Below, one piece after another: positions 1 through 8,898 of a stretch of DNA of 64,000 nt. The notes beneath the pieces were generated by a model. That model was given only the letters and a program-made list of their open reading frames with translations. It made no database searches and was not told the DNA's origin. Position 1 is the first letter of the stretch. Each line of letters opens with the position of its first letter. The stretch comes from DASQPR01 sp963724705 (GTDB lineage: Bacteria; Actinomycetota; Actinomycetes; Mycobacteriales; Micromonosporaceae). Location of the stretch: positions 1,054,001-1,118,000 of the forward strand of contig CAVRVS010000004.1 in assembly GCA_963724705.1 (NCBI GenBank), written 5' to 3'. Position numbers and translations under genes: made by a program.

Positions 1-80
1 AGCGACCGGTCACGATCATGATGTGGGAGCGCTCACGCTCTGAGCGAACATAGCCGGGGAACAATGTGGGGCCGCAGGGA

Positions 81-101
81 CTTGAGCGTGAATGACTCAA
101 G
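81..101. promoter_or_regulatory. HAIR operator (HspR binding site) of lon
   Basis: The sequence reads CTTGAGC, seven bases, then ACTCAAG. This matches the actinobacterial HAIR consensus CTTGAGT-N7-ACTCAAG at 13 of 14 defined positions. HAIR is bound by the heat-shock repressor HspR, which in Streptomyces controls dnaK, clpB and lon. The site ends 25 bases before the lon start codon, so bound HspR would block transcription of the protease until heat or unfolded protein relieves repression. Confidence 0.9.
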
Positions 102-126
102 TTCTAACGATCCCCTGAGGTGTTAA

Positions 127-2547
127 ATGGCTACTCTTCCCGTTCTGCCGCTCACCGATCACGTCCTGCTCCCCGGCATGGTCGTTCCGGTGACGCTCGA
201 TGGCAGTACACAGGCCGCAGTGGACGTGGCCCGGGCGAGCGCTGAGAACATGCTGCTCGCCGTGCCGCGCCTCGACGGCGAATATGGCTCCGTCGGCACG
301 ATTGCGAAGATCGAGCAGGTCGGTCGGCTGTCCAGTGGTGAGGCCGCTGCGGTGATCCGTGGCGTCGCGCGAGCGCGGATCGGATCGGGTGTGCCCGGTG
401 CCGGTGCCGCTCTCTGGGTCGAGGCGACCGAGATCGAGGAGTCGGCTCCGACCGGCCGCGCGCGCGAGTTGGCGCGCGAATACAAGGCTCTCGTCACGTC
501 CGTTCTGCAAAAGCGCGAAGCGTGGCAGGTCATCGACGCGGTCGAGCGGATGACCGACCTTTCCGAGCTGGCGAATTCGGCTGGCTACACGCCGTGGCTT
601 TCATTGGAGCAGAAGGCGCGGTTGCTGGGTACGGACGACCTGACCGAGCGATTCGAGCTGCTGGTCGGCTGGGTGCGCGAGCACATCGCCGAGCAGGAGG
701 TCTCCGACAAGATCACCGAGGATGTCCGCGACGGCATCGAGAAGGGCCAGCGCGACTTCCTGCTGCGTCAGCAGCTCGCCGCGATTCGCAAGGAGCTGGG
801 CGACGACGAGCCGGACGGCGCGGGCGACTACCGCACGCGCGTCGAGTCGGCCGATCTGCCGGATAACGTCCGCGAGGCCGCCCTCCGCGAGGTGGGCCGC
901 TTGGAGCGGGCCAGCGACGCCTCTCCCGAGTCGGGCTGGATCCGTACCTGGCTGGACACCGTCCTGGAGATGCCGTGGACGGCGCGCACCGAGGACAACA
1001 CGGACCTCGGCGCGGCTCGGTCGGTGCTCGACGCCGACCATGCCGGCCTGGCCGACGTGAAGGACCGCATCCTGGAATACCTGGCCGTTCGTAACCGGCG
1101 CGCCAACCGCGGTCTGCACGCGGTCGGTGGTCGTGGCTCCGGTGCCGTACTGGCCCTCGCGGGCCCGCCCGGCGTCGGCAAGACGAGCCTCGGCGAGTCG
1201 GTGGCGCGGGCGCTCGGACGGAAGTTCGTCCGGGTCTCGCTCGGCGGCATCCGCGACGAGGCGGAGATCCGCGGACACCGGCGCACGTACGTCGGTGCGC
1301 TGCCCGGCCGCGTCGTGCGAGCGATCCGGGAGGCCGGTTCGATGAACCCGGTCGTGCTGCTGGACGAGATCGACAAGGTCTCGGCCGGGTACGCCGGCGA
1401 CCCGGCAGCGGCCCTGCTCGAGGTGCTGGACCCGGCGCAGAACCACACCTTCCGGGATCACTACCTTGAGGTCGACCTGGACCTGTCGGACGTGCTGTTC
1501 CTGGCGACGGCGAACGTCGTGGAGAACATCCCTGGTCCGCTGCTGGACCGCATGGAACTCGTCGCGCTCGATGGGTACACCGAGGACGAGAAGGTCGCCA
1601 TCGCGCGTGACCACCTGTGGCCACGGCAGCTCGACCGGGCCGGCCTCGGCCACACGCCGATCGACGCGGCCGAGATCGCTCAGGCGGACGCGACGGTCAG
1701 CATCGACTCGCAGATTGTCACCGATGTCGATGTGACGATCGACGAGGCGGCGCTGCGCAAGGTTGCCGGCGAGTACACCCGCGAGGCGGGCGTACGGCAG
1801 CTGGAACGGGCGCTCGCGCGCATCCTGCGCAAGGTTGCCGTCAAGATCGCGGAGGATCCGTCGGCCGTGCACATCGACGCCGACGACCTGGTGCCGTACC
1901 TCGGTCGGCCGCGTTTCGAGTTCGAGTCGGCCGAGCGCACGGCGGTGCCGGGCGTGGCCACCGGCCTCGCGGTTACCGGCGCGGGTGGCGACGTCCTGTT
2001 CATCGAGGCGACCGCGATGGAAGGCGAGGGTGGACTGACCCTCACCGGCCAGCTGGGCGACGTGATGAAGGAGTCGGCGCAGATCGCGCTGTCCTACCTA
2101 CGCTCGCACGGTGCCGAACAGGGCATCGACGTCGGGACGCTGAGCGGACGGCGGTTGCACGTCCACGTGCCGGCGGGCGCGGTGCCGAAGGACGGTCCGA
2201 GTGCCGGCATCACGATGGTGACAGCGCTCGCTTCGCTCGCCTCCGGGCGTCCGGTCCGGCCGGAGTTCGGCATGACCGGCGAGGTGACGCTGTCCGGGCG
2301 GGTGCTGCCAATCGGCGGCGTCAAGCAGAAGTTGCTCGCGGCGCACCGGGCCGGCCTCACCGAGGTCATCATCCCGGCTCGCAACGAGCCGGATCTGGAT
2401 GACCTGCCCGAGGAGATCCGTTCCGAGCTGACCGTCCACCCGGTCCGCGACGTCGCCGACGTGCTCGCGCTTGCGCTGCGCTCGGCCGGGGTCGAGATTC
2501 CGGCGGACGACAGCCGACCGGCGGGTCGCTTGGCGGCGGCTGCGTAA
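127..2547 (+). CDS. lon: ATP-dependent protease Lon (endopeptidase La)
   Basis: This cytosolic AAA+ serine protease unfolds and degrades damaged or regulatory proteins. The 806 residues fit the LonA family. An N-terminal substrate-binding LON domain spans roughly residues 1-200. An AAA+ module follows, with Walker A GPPGVGKTS near residue 345 and Walker B VVLLDEID near 409. The C-terminal protease domain carries the catalytic serine in DGPSAG (S692) and the lysine in GGVK (K733), so the Ser-Lys dyad is intact. The ATG is preceded by GAGG at 117-120 with normal spacing. The HAIR element upstream implies HspR-controlled heat-shock expression. A strong hairpin follows the gene, so it appears to be monocistronic. 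Confidence 0.98.
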   Translation: MATLPVLPLTDHVLLPGMVVPVTLDGSTQAAVDVARASAENMLLAVPRLDGEYGSVGTIAKIEQVGRLSSGEAAAVIRGVARARIGSGVPGAGAALWVEATEIEESAPTGRARELAREYKALVTSVLQKREAWQVIDAVERMTDLSELANSAGYTPWLSLEQKARLLGTDDLTERFELLVGWVREHIAEQEVSDKITEDVRDGIEKGQRDFLLRQQLAAIRKELGDDEPDGAGDYRTRVESADLPDNVREAALREVGRLERASDASPESGWIRTWLDTVLEMPWTARTEDNTDLGAARSVLDADHAGLADVKDRILEYLAVRNRRANRGLHAVGGRGSGAVLALAGPPGVGKTSLGESVARALGRKFVRVSLGGIRDEAEIRGHRRTYVGALPGRVVRAIREAGSMNPVVLLDEIDKVSAGYAGDPAAALLEVLDPAQNHTFRDHYLEVDLDLSDVLFLATANVVENIPGPLLDRMELVALDGYTEDEKVAIARDHLWPRQLDRAGLGHTPIDAAEIAQADATVSIDSQIVTDVDVTIDEAALRKVAGEYTREAGVRQLERALARILRKVAVKIAEDPSAVHIDADDLVPYLGRPRFEFESAERTAVPGVATGLAVTGAGGDVLFIEATAMEGEGGLTLTGQLGDVMKESAQIALSYLRSHGAEQGIDVGTLSGRRLHVHVPAGAVPKDGPSAGITMVTALASLASGRPVRPEFGMTGEVTLSGRVLPIGGVKQKLLAAHRAGLTEVIIPARNEPDLDDLPEEIRSELTVHPVRDVADVLALALRSAGVEIPADDSRPAGRLAAAA

Positions 2548-2608
2548 CACCACCGCACGAGAGCACGACAGCACCACCGGTACGGCACGCCGTACCGTTC
2601 ACATAGAA

Positions 2609-2646
2609 CGAACGCCGCGCCACCCACCCGGGTGGCGCGGCGTTCG
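2609..2646 (+). terminator. Hairpin terminator after lon
   Basis: Two perfectly complementary 17-base arms (2609-2625 and 2630-2646) flank a four-base loop. The stem is almost pure G+C and has no T-run, as is usual for actinobacterial terminators. It lies 62 bases after the lon stop codon and ahead of the next gene on the same strand. Confidence 0.85.
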
Positions 2647-2776
2647 CGCGTCCGGCGTGGGGTTGACAGTGCGTCGGCCCGACCGATAAGCCTTTCGGGG
2701 CGACCGCTGCTCCTAGGAGGTTGCACGCAGCGGCGTCCATCGTGGACGGTCGTACCGCAAGCCTGGGGAGGTCGGC

Positions 2777-3367
2777 GTGACGCGTACGGGTCGTTGGCTG
2801 GGCGTGGTGGCGATGGCATCGGCAATCTTGGCCGCCGCCGCATGCACGTCTGCGAAGGACACGTCGAAGCCGGTTCCCAGGGTCACCACACCGCCGACCA
2901 CCGCGGCGCCGAGCCCGGAACAGGCCAAGATCCTGGCTGCGTACGACGGCTTCATGAAGGCGTACGTTGCCACCTTCGACGGCAAGAACCCGGCGGTCGT
3001 CGGGGGCGACCTGACGGTGTATGGCGGATCCGGGCACGGTGGCCTCGACACCGATCTCGCCAATGCCGAGGCGGCACAGGTGAACGCGACCGGCCAGCCG
3101 TCGTGGACGACGCCGACGGTCACCGTCGACGCCGAGCATGGCCAGGCGATCGGCACGAACTGCTTCGATCCCGGCACATGGAAGACCGTCAGCATGTCAT
3201 CCCACCAGCCGACCAAGCCGCCGGCCGGATCCGCGATCGACAAGCCACGGCCGGCGTATCCCGCCGACGCCGCCGGCAAATATCAGACCGTGACCACGTT
3301 CGACCAGGATGGCACCGGCAAGTGGGTGGTGTTCGCCATCGTCGCGCATCGCTCGCAGTCGTGCTGA
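2777..3367 (+). CDS. Putative lipoprotein of unknown function
   Basis: The 196-residue product starts at a GTG with GGGGAG seven bases upstream. A hydrophobic signal segment covers residues 7-22 and ends in the lipobox LAAAAC, so Cys23 would be lipidated and the protein anchored outside the cytoplasmic membrane. A Lys/Pro/Thr-rich linker (about 25-46) follows, then a globular part with no family I recognise. The C-terminal region reads like a small ligand-binding or NTF2-type fold, as in many actinobacterial lipoproteins that end in a short beta-rich domain, but no motif proves this. It has no obvious operon partner. Confidence 0.8.
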   Translation: MTRTGRWLGVVAMASAILAAAACTSAKDTSKPVPRVTTPPTTAAPSPEQAKILAAYDGFMKAYVATFDGKNPAVVGGDLTVYGGSGHGGLDTDLANAEAAQVNATGQPSWTTPTVTVDAEHGQAIGTNCFDPGTWKTVSMSSHQPTKPPAGSAIDKPRPAYPADAAGKYQTVTTFDQDGTGKWVVFAIVAHRSQSC

Positions 3368-3398
3368 GCTCCACTCTGGACAGCGTACGTATTGAAGG

Positions 3399-3437
3399 TT
3401 GACAATGAGCCAGGCACGTTACTGACTCGTCAGTAAC
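3399..3437 (+). promoter_or_regulatory. Probable promoter with overlapping palindromic operator
   Basis: TTGACA (3399-3404) is a consensus -35 box. Downstream is a perfect inverted repeat GTTACTGAC-TC-GTCAGTAAC (3418-3437) covering the position expected for the -10 box. Nine-base arms with a two-base centre are typical of TetR-family operators. The site precedes the SGNH hydrolase gene by about 95 bases. No TetR gene lies in the window, so the regulator would act from elsewhere. Confidence 0.6.
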
Positions 3438-3530
3438 AACGCCGCTCCACCCCGGCGGCGTGCCGACCCCCAATGCCGTCGCGCCACACCCCGGCACGGC
3501 GGTCGGCCTACCCAGCCCCGGGAGGACCAG

Positions 3531-4334
3531 GTGCGCAGACTGCGTTCCGTCACGCTCATTGTCGGTTTCGTCGCGGCCGTCGGTGCCGCCCTGTTCGTGG
3601 CCACGCCGGCCGATGCCGCGAGCAGCGTCCACTATGTCGCCCTCGGCGACTCGTACGCATCCGGTCTCGGCGCCGGCAGCCTGATCAGCTCCAGCGGGTC
3701 GTGCGATCGCAGCACGAACGCGGCGTCGGCATTGTGGGCGGCGGCCCACGCGCCAGCTAGCTACACGTCGGTCGCCTGCGCCGGTGCGACCACGACGAGT
3801 CTCAATTCCAGCCAGCTCTCCGTACTGTCGACGTCGACAACTCTGGTCAGCGTCACGATCGGCGGCAACGACGTCGGCTTCGCGAACATCATGGAGACGT
3901 GCGCGCTGGATGGCACCACCCAATGTGTCGCGGCCGTGCAGTCGGCCGAGAACTTCGCTCAGACGACACTGCCAGGCCGGCTCGATACGACGTACAACGC
4001 AATCCGCTCGCACGCGCCGAACGCCCACGTGGTGGTGCTCGACTACCCGGTCTTCTATCAGCTCGGCACGTTCTGCGTCGGGCTGTCGGCCACGTCGCAT
4101 TCGAAGATCGATGAGGGCATCAACCTTCTCGACGGCGTGATCAGCTCGGCGGCGAGCCGGCACGGCTTCACGTTCGGCGACGTACGCTCCGCGTTCGTCG
4201 GTCATCAGCTCTGTAGCGGCGGTACGAAATGGTTGCACGCGCTGAATTTCACGGACCTCGACGAGTCCTACCACCCGACCGCGGCCGGCCAGTCCGGCGG
4301 GTATCTGCCCGTACTCACCACCGACGCGGGGTGA
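3531..4334 (+). CDS. Secreted SGNH-family lipase/esterase
   Basis: A hydrolase of the GDSL/SGNH type (SEST-like actinobacterial branch) that cleaves ester bonds of lipids or other acyl esters outside the cell. The GTG start has GGGAGG just upstream. Residues 1-29 are a signal peptide with cleavage after ADA. Block I is GDSYASG with nucleophile Ser41. The oxyanion-hole Gly112 and Asn113 lie in GGND. The C-terminal block contains ESYHP with the catalytic His248. Paired cysteines probably form disulfides in the exported enzyme. It is preceded by a palindromic operator and followed by a bidirectional terminator. Substrate cannot be inferred. Confidence 0.9.
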   Translation: MRRLRSVTLIVGFVAAVGAALFVATPADAASSVHYVALGDSYASGLGAGSLISSSGSCDRSTNAASALWAAAHAPASYTSVACAGATTTSLNSSQLSVLSTSTTLVSVTIGGNDVGFANIMETCALDGTTQCVAAVQSAENFAQTTLPGRLDTTYNAIRSHAPNAHVVVLDYPVFYQLGTFCVGLSATSHSKIDEGINLLDGVISSAASRHGFTFGDVRSAFVGHQLCSGGTKWLHALNFTDLDESYHPTAAGQSGGYLPVLTTDAG

Positions 4335-4359
4335 CCGGCCTCGGTAGACACTCGTGAAC

Positions 4360-4391
4360 TGACCGCCCGTGGCTCCCGCCGCGGGCGGTCA
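4360..4391. terminator. Bidirectional terminator between convergent genes
   Basis: Ten-base perfectly paired arms (4360-4369 and 4382-4391) surround a 12-base loop. The hairpin lies between the ends of the SGNH hydrolase gene (plus) and the LuxR-type regulator (minus), so it could serve both. Confidence 0.7.
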
Positions 4392-4420
4392 CGGCGTGGG
4401 CGGAAGGAGCCGGTCGCGGG

Positions 4421-5107
4421 TCAGGAGCGGGGCAACGGCTGGTTGGCGGCGAGGCCGAACCGGACAGCGTTGGCGCCGGCCTGGAAGCGGCTGACCGCGT
4501 CCAGGCGTTGCATGATGTCGGCGATGTGCCGGCGGCAGGTGCGCACGGACATGCCGAGTGCCCTGGCAATCGTCTCGTCCTTGGCGCCGTCGGCCAGCAG
4601 AGCGACGATGCGCTGCTGCAGCGTACGGTGCACGGCGTCGTCGGCGGGTGCCGTTGACGGCGCGGCCGCCGCGTGTGACCAGGCGATGTCGGCAAAGCCG
4701 CACAGCGTACGGACGACACCGGGCGCAGTGATCACGGCGACCGTACGGCTGTCCGACGGCAGGAGCGCGGTGACCCCGTCCACGGCCAGCATGGCCTGCT
4801 CGGGTGCGCTGCCGGTACGGATCTCGGTGCCCGCCTCCGCGGCGAGCCGGGCGAACTGGCGAGGGCGCGCCGCCGACGGCCACCGACCGAACAGCACACG
4901 CGTGCGGCAGCCACGAGCGGCGGCCGCGGTGATCCGCTCGGCCAGGTCATCAGGCCACAGCCAGCCGGTGCCGTCGGCCGGGTCGACCAGCGTGATCTCG
5001 GACCCGGCGCGAGCCAGTACGGCGTCCACAGCTTCCCGTGTCGGAGTTGTCGTCGGGGTTGCCGCCGCGCCCGCCATCGCGCCTGTCACCGCCGAGAAAC
5101 CACCCAT
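4421..5107 (-). CDS. LuxR-type HTH transcriptional regulator
   Basis: A 228-residue regulator read from the ATG at 5107, which has GAGGTGGG a few bases upstream; longer in-frame extensions lack a ribosome site. The C-terminal 65 residues form a LuxR/NarL helix-turn-helix: RIVALLADGAKDETIARALG followed by SVRTCRRHIADIMQRLDAVSR, ending in A-N-A-V-R-FGL as in many actinobacterial LuxR proteins. The N-terminal part resembles the phospholipase-D-like or TrmB-like sensory domain of orphan Streptomyces LuxR regulators (SEITLVDP early, then RTRVLFG). It has no receiver domain, so phosphorylation is not expected. No adjacent target gene is evident. Confidence 0.85.
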   Translation of the reverse strand: MGGFSAVTGAMAGAAATPTTTPTREAVDAVLARAGSEITLVDPADGTGWLWPDDLAERITAAAARGCRTRVLFGRWPSAARPRQFARLAAEAGTEIRTGSAPEQAMLAVDGVTALLPSDSRTVAVITAPGVVRTLCGFADIAWSHAAAAPSTAPADDAVHRTLQQRIVALLADGAKDETIARALGMSVRTCRRHIADIMQRLDAVSRFQAGANAVRFGLAANQPLPRS

Positions 5108-5282
5108 CGTGCCCACCTCGTCCGTTCGCCGCTGACTCCAGTATCCCCGCCGTTGGCCACCTGTCATCCACCGGGAATGTGCGGTCTGCCACCACGATCG
5201 CGAAACGGCCGTCGCGAGCACCGACGCTCGACATCAATACCCTCATCGGGCTGCGATCATGTCTTCCGGCGCGAGGCGACCA

Positions 5283-5354
5283 GGCCGCCGGCTGCTGTCG
5301 CGGCCCGGTCCTCCGCGCGGCGGCGCCCGGCCGCCGACTGCTGTCGCGGCCCGG
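5283..5354. repeat. Pair of 26-bp direct repeats
   Basis: Two 26-base copies (5283-5308 and 5329-5354) differ at one base and start 46 bases apart. They lie in the 262-base gap between the LuxR gene start and the end of the DinB-like gene. The gap holds no convincing gene. Confidence 0.7.
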
Positions 5355-5369
5355 GGCCGGGCCGCCGAT

Positions 5370-5885
5370 TCAGTCCCGGCGCAGATAGAGATCGCGCAGG
5401 AGACCGATCTCGGCGCCGTGGTGGGTCTGCTCGTCGATCAGGGTCGTCATGACCTCGCGCGCGTTTCGAGGCTGGCCGAGATGGCTCGGACGGAGCTCTT
5501 GCAGGTCGCCGTCGTCGGCTGCCTCGATCCAGTCCGTGATCGCTGCCCGGCTGTCGCGCCAATAGTGCCGGGCGCCCTCGGCGCTCGTGGGCAGTATCAG
5601 ATCGATGAAGGTACGTTCGCCGGGGCCGAACGCGTGTTCCCAGTAGATCCAGTTCCCGTTCGCAATGTGGACCAGGCGCCACGCGATCGTGGTCACCGGC
5701 GCGGGATCGGGCGCCGGGACGTGGTAGTCGATGGTCGCACCGCCGTCCGCCCACGCATGAACCGTCCAAATATCCTCGACGGGAGCCCAGAAGAATTCGG
5801 GATCGGCGATGCCATCGAGGCGCTTATCCAGCCGGTCGGCCGAGATTCGCCACTGGTCGGCGAGGATGTCACAGGCGCTGCGCAT
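5370..5885 (-). CDS. DinB-superfamily protein
   Basis: A 171-residue four-helix-bundle protein of the DinB/YfiT group, whose members are metal-dependent, often thiol-cofactor-dependent transferases or isomerases. Candidate metal histidines are in LVHIANGNWIYWEH and near the C-terminus in DEQTHHGAEIGLLRDLY, the latter being the typical DinB signature. The ATG lies eight bases after the stop codon of the upstream kinase gene, so it is the last gene of the minus-strand operon marR - MFS - kinase - dinB. In actinobacteria such proteins may use mycothiol, which would suit detoxification, but the substrate is unknown. Confidence 0.85.
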   Translation of the reverse strand: MRSACDILADQWRISADRLDKRLDGIADPEFFWAPVEDIWTVHAWADGGATIDYHVPAPDPAPVTTIAWRLVHIANGNWIYWEHAFGPGERTFIDLILPTSAEGARHYWRDSRAAITDWIEAADDGDLQELRPSHLGQPRNAREVMTTLIDEQTHHGAEIGLLRDLYLRRD

Positions 5886-5893
5886 ACCGCACG

Positions 5894-6673
5894 CTAACGC
5901 AGCATCGAGTCCAGGCGCGACCGGTTCGCGACCACCCAGTCGAACGCGTCACGAACTTCGCGCACAGCGCCGGCCCGCCGGAGCGCGACCGCATGTGGTG
6001 CCCCGGCCCGGGCCTCCGCCTCGATGCCGCGCCAGCAACGGTCCTGCCACCACGCGATCGTGTCGACCAGTTCCGACCGGTCGGCCAGTCCGTACGCGTC
6101 GGCCATCAGCCGTACGCGCCGGGCTGCGGCCGCGGTGTCCGCCACGTCGGGACCGAGGCCGACGTACTGCCAGCACATATGTGCGACGTCATGAAGGCGG
6201 AGGCCGGGTGCCGCGATGTCCCAGTCGATGAACGCGACCGGCTCGTAGCGGTCGCCGACCCGGTGGTAGACGGTGTTCTTCGGCGAGAGGTCGTTGTGGC
6301 AGACCACCTCGGCACCGTCGGCACTCGCGGCACCGTCGGCACGGTGGCGAGCGTCGGCGCCAGCCAGCAACGGCGATCCGACCGTCAGGTCGTGGAATTC
6401 CCGGACGAGTTCCGCAACCCGAACGAGACTCGCATCGCAGTGGAACGACGGATCGTTCGCCGTCGCGGGCACGTCACCGTCGATGAACTCGACGATCTCG
6501 CGACCGGCCTCGTCGTAGCCGAGGAATCTCGGTGCGCCGGGCCATTCGGCGGCGGCGAAACGGTCGAGCAACTCACGCACGTACGCCGACCGGGGCGAGA
6601 CGGCACGCCGTACGGTGTCGCCGACGCGTACGGCACCGGAGACGTAGCCGCCGGCCAGCGGAACCTCGGTCAT
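5894..6673 (-). CDS. Aminoglycoside phosphotransferase-family kinase
   Basis: A small-molecule kinase of the APH/choline-kinase fold. The Brenner motif appears as HNDLSPKN (catalytic Asp, Mg-binding Asn). DWD replaces the usual DFD as the second metal-binding motif, followed by a helix-rich C-terminal lobe. I take the ATG at 6673 (MTEVPLAGG); a GTG at 6682 directly after the MFS stop codon is the alternative, and neither has a clear Shine-Dalgarno, which suggests translational coupling to the exporter gene. Sequence alone cannot tell an antibiotic kinase from a metabolite kinase. Its place behind a MarR-controlled multidrug exporter favours a resistance role. Confidence 0.85.
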   Translation of the reverse strand: MTEVPLAGGYVSGAVRVGDTVRRAVSPRSAYVRELLDRFAAAEWPGAPRFLGYDEAGREIVEFIDGDVPATANDPSFHCDASLVRVAELVREFHDLTVGSPLLAGADARHRADGAASADGAEVVCHNDLSPKNTVYHRVGDRYEPVAFIDWDIAAPGLRLHDVAHMCWQYVGLGPDVADTAAAARRVRLMADAYGLADRSELVDTIAWWQDRCWRGIEAEARAGAPHAVALRRAGAVREVRDAFDWVVANRSRLDSMLR

Positions 6674-6682
6674 TGGATGCAC

Positions 6683-8455
6683 TTAGTCGAGTATCGCCGC
6701 CGGACGCATGCCGCGCGAATCCTCATCGGCCATCGACGACGCATCGGAGGTTGGGCTTGACATCGGGCCGGGTACGGATGGCTCGTCATGCATGTATCGC
6801 TTGCCGCGCAACGCCGACGCCGCACATGCGACCAGGGCCATGATCGCCGCAGCGGTGAACACGATGACCAGGCCGTGGTGGAACGGTCCGGAGATCAGGT
6901 TCGGGAAGTACTCGTGGCCGGTCAGCGTCGCGGCGTTATGGGCCGGCAGGGCATTCAACACGTTCGCGCCGAGCAGATGCTGCATGGGATTGGTGCCCAG
7001 GAACGCTGCGAACAGCGTGCTGACCGGGGGGAGCGTGGCCACTTGTGAGGCGGTCGCCGCCGGAACGCCTTGTGCCGTAAGTCCGGTCGTGAGCGTGTGT
7101 GGCAGCGCGCTCGCGAGGCCGGCGATCATCAGCGAGAAGAAGATGCCGATCGATAACGACGTGCCCGCGTTCTGGCAGGTTGCGCGCATACCAGACGCGA
7201 CGCCGCGGTCCGCGGACGGAACGCTGCTCATCACGGATGACGTGTTCGGCGCAGAGAACATGCCCTGGCCAAGACCGCAGACCAGAATGAGCGCGGCGAA
7301 CTCCGGATATTTGAAGTTCACCGGGATCAGCATCAGGCCGATGAAGGCGCCCGCGACGATCAACAAGCCGCCGGTGGCGAACAGCCGTGACCCGAACCGG
7401 TCCGACAGAAATCCGGAGACTGGTCCGGCAATCAGGAAGCCGGCGGTCAGCGGGAGCAGATAGATGCCGGCCCACAGCGGTGTCTGCTCGAAGCTGTAGC
7501 CGTGCAGCGGCAGCCAGATGCCCTGTAGCCAGATGATCAGCATGAACTGCAGGCCGCCGCGGGCGGTCGCGGTCAGCAACGTCGCGATGTTCCCGGCCGC
7601 GAATGCACGGATCTTGAACAGCGCGAGGTTGAACATCGGCTGCGCGACCCGGGTCTCGACCAGCACGAACACGGCCAGGAGGACAACACCGCCGATCAGG
7701 CCACCGAGCACGATCGGGTTGGTCCAACCGGTCGGGTGGCCACCGTACGGCTGGATGCCGTACGTCATCGCGGCCAGGATCAACGCAGCTCCGAGCGCAA
7801 ACGTGAGGTTGCCGGCCCAGTCGACGCGTGCCTTGGTCCGGGTGCTCGTTTCGCGCAGGCTCCGATACGACCAGATCGTGCCGACGAGGCCAAATGGCAC
7901 GCTGATCCAGAAGACCGCGCGCCAGTCGATCGCGGCGAGCAGGCCGCCGGCGACCAGGCCGAGGAACTGGCCGGCGAGCGCGGTGATCTGGTTGACGCCC
8001 AGGGCCATGCCCCGCTGGTTCGCCGGGAACGCGTCGGTCAGGATCGCGGCCGAGTTCGCCATCAGCATCGCGCCACCGGTCGCCTGGACCACGCGCCACA
8101 AGATGAGCCACAACGCGCCGGAGCGCGCATGGAACGGATCCAGCGACAGCGCCACCGATGCCACGCTGAAGACGGCAAAGCCGAGGTTGTACATCCGGAC
8201 GCGGCCGAACATGTCGCCGAGACGACCGAGCGATACCACGAGCACGGCCGTGACCAGCAGGTAGCCCAGGATCATCCACAGCAGGTAGCCGATGTTGGCG
8301 GGGGCGAGCGGGTCCAGACCTATGCCGCGGAAGATGGCCGGCATCGCAATGATCACGACCGAGATGTCGAGTGTCGCGATCAGCACGCCGAGCGTCGTGT
8401 TCGACAACGCCACCCATTTGTACCGATCCGACCGGCCACCGACGGCGACGGTCAC
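6683..8455 (-). CDS. MFS drug transporter, DHA2 (EmrB/QacA) family, 14 TM
   Basis: A 590-residue proton-driven exporter of the DHA2 subfamily. TM1 (WVALSNTTLGVLIATLDISVV) shows the usual DHA2 opening with the LDxSxV motif. Motif A follows TM2 as GRLGDMFGRVRMY, and motif C is seen around GVNQITALAGQFLGLVAGG. The pattern of hydrophobic stretches fits 14 helices. A cytosolic tail of about 35 residues follows the last helix. The gene overlaps the upstream marR by four bases (ATGA). It is probably repressed by that MarR and induced by its substrate. Typical substrates of the family are dyes, biocides and antibiotics; the one here is unknown. Confidence 0.93.
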   Translation of the reverse strand: MTVAVGGRSDRYKWVALSNTTLGVLIATLDISVVIIAMPAIFRGIGLDPLAPANIGYLLWMILGYLLVTAVLVVSLGRLGDMFGRVRMYNLGFAVFSVASVALSLDPFHARSGALWLILWRVVQATGGAMLMANSAAILTDAFPANQRGMALGVNQITALAGQFLGLVAGGLLAAIDWRAVFWISVPFGLVGTIWSYRSLRETSTRTKARVDWAGNLTFALGAALILAAMTYGIQPYGGHPTGWTNPIVLGGLIGGVVLLAVFVLVETRVAQPMFNLALFKIRAFAAGNIATLLTATARGGLQFMLIIWLQGIWLPLHGYSFEQTPLWAGIYLLPLTAGFLIAGPVSGFLSDRFGSRLFATGGLLIVAGAFIGLMLIPVNFKYPEFAALILVCGLGQGMFSAPNTSSVMSSVPSADRGVASGMRATCQNAGTSLSIGIFFSLMIAGLASALPHTLTTGLTAQGVPAATASQVATLPPVSTLFAAFLGTNPMQHLLGANVLNALPAHNAATLTGHEYFPNLISGPFHHGLVIVFTAAAIMALVACAASALRGKRYMHDEPSVPGPMSSPTSDASSMADEDSRGMRPAAILD

Positions 8456-8892
8456 AGCATCACCGCAAGACGTTCGAGCAGCGGTATCACATCGGCCAGC
8501 TGCTGCTGCTCGGCCGGTGTGAAGCCGGTCGCGAGCGCGTGCGCCATTCGGGCGGCCTTGACGCCGCGCCGGTCGACGAGCAGTTGGCGTCCGGCGTCGG
8601 TCGCCGACATCAGGACGCGGCGCCCGTCGGCGGGATCGCCGGCGCGAGCGACCAGGCCGCGTGCCTCCAGCCCGGCGATCGTCGTGGACATCGCCTGCGG
8701 TCGAATGCGCTCTTCCGAGGCGAGTTCGCTCGGGGTAGCCGGTCCGCGGGTGTCGAGCCGGGAGAGCACGGAAGCCTCGGACAGGGTTAGATCACCGGGT
8801 ACGTGACCTTGACGCAGTCGACGGACCAGCCGCCCGATGGAGACGTGCAGATCGGATGCGACGCGCGAGGCGTCGACAGCGAGTTCGACCAT
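8452..8892 (-). CDS. MarR-family transcriptional repressor of the exporter operon
   Basis: A 146-residue winged-helix regulator. The recognition region reads LSRLDTRGPATPSELASEERIRPQAMSTT, followed by the wing AGDPADGRRVLMSATDAGR typical of MarR. Helices at both ends would form the dimer. The gene is first in the operon and overlaps the exporter gene by four bases, a common autoregulated arrangement. Its ATG sits six bases after a good -10 box, so the mRNA is probably leaderless. A 10-bp palindrome AACCTAGGTT overlaps that -10 box and is the likely self-operator. Confidence 0.93.
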   Translation of the reverse strand: MVELAVDASRVASDLHVSIGRLVRRLRQGHVPGDLTLSEASVLSRLDTRGPATPSELASEERIRPQAMSTTIAGLEARGLVARAGDPADGRRVLMSATDAGRQLLVDRRGVKAARMAHALATGFTPAEQQQLADVIPLLERLAVML

Positions 8893-8898
8893 ATCTTC

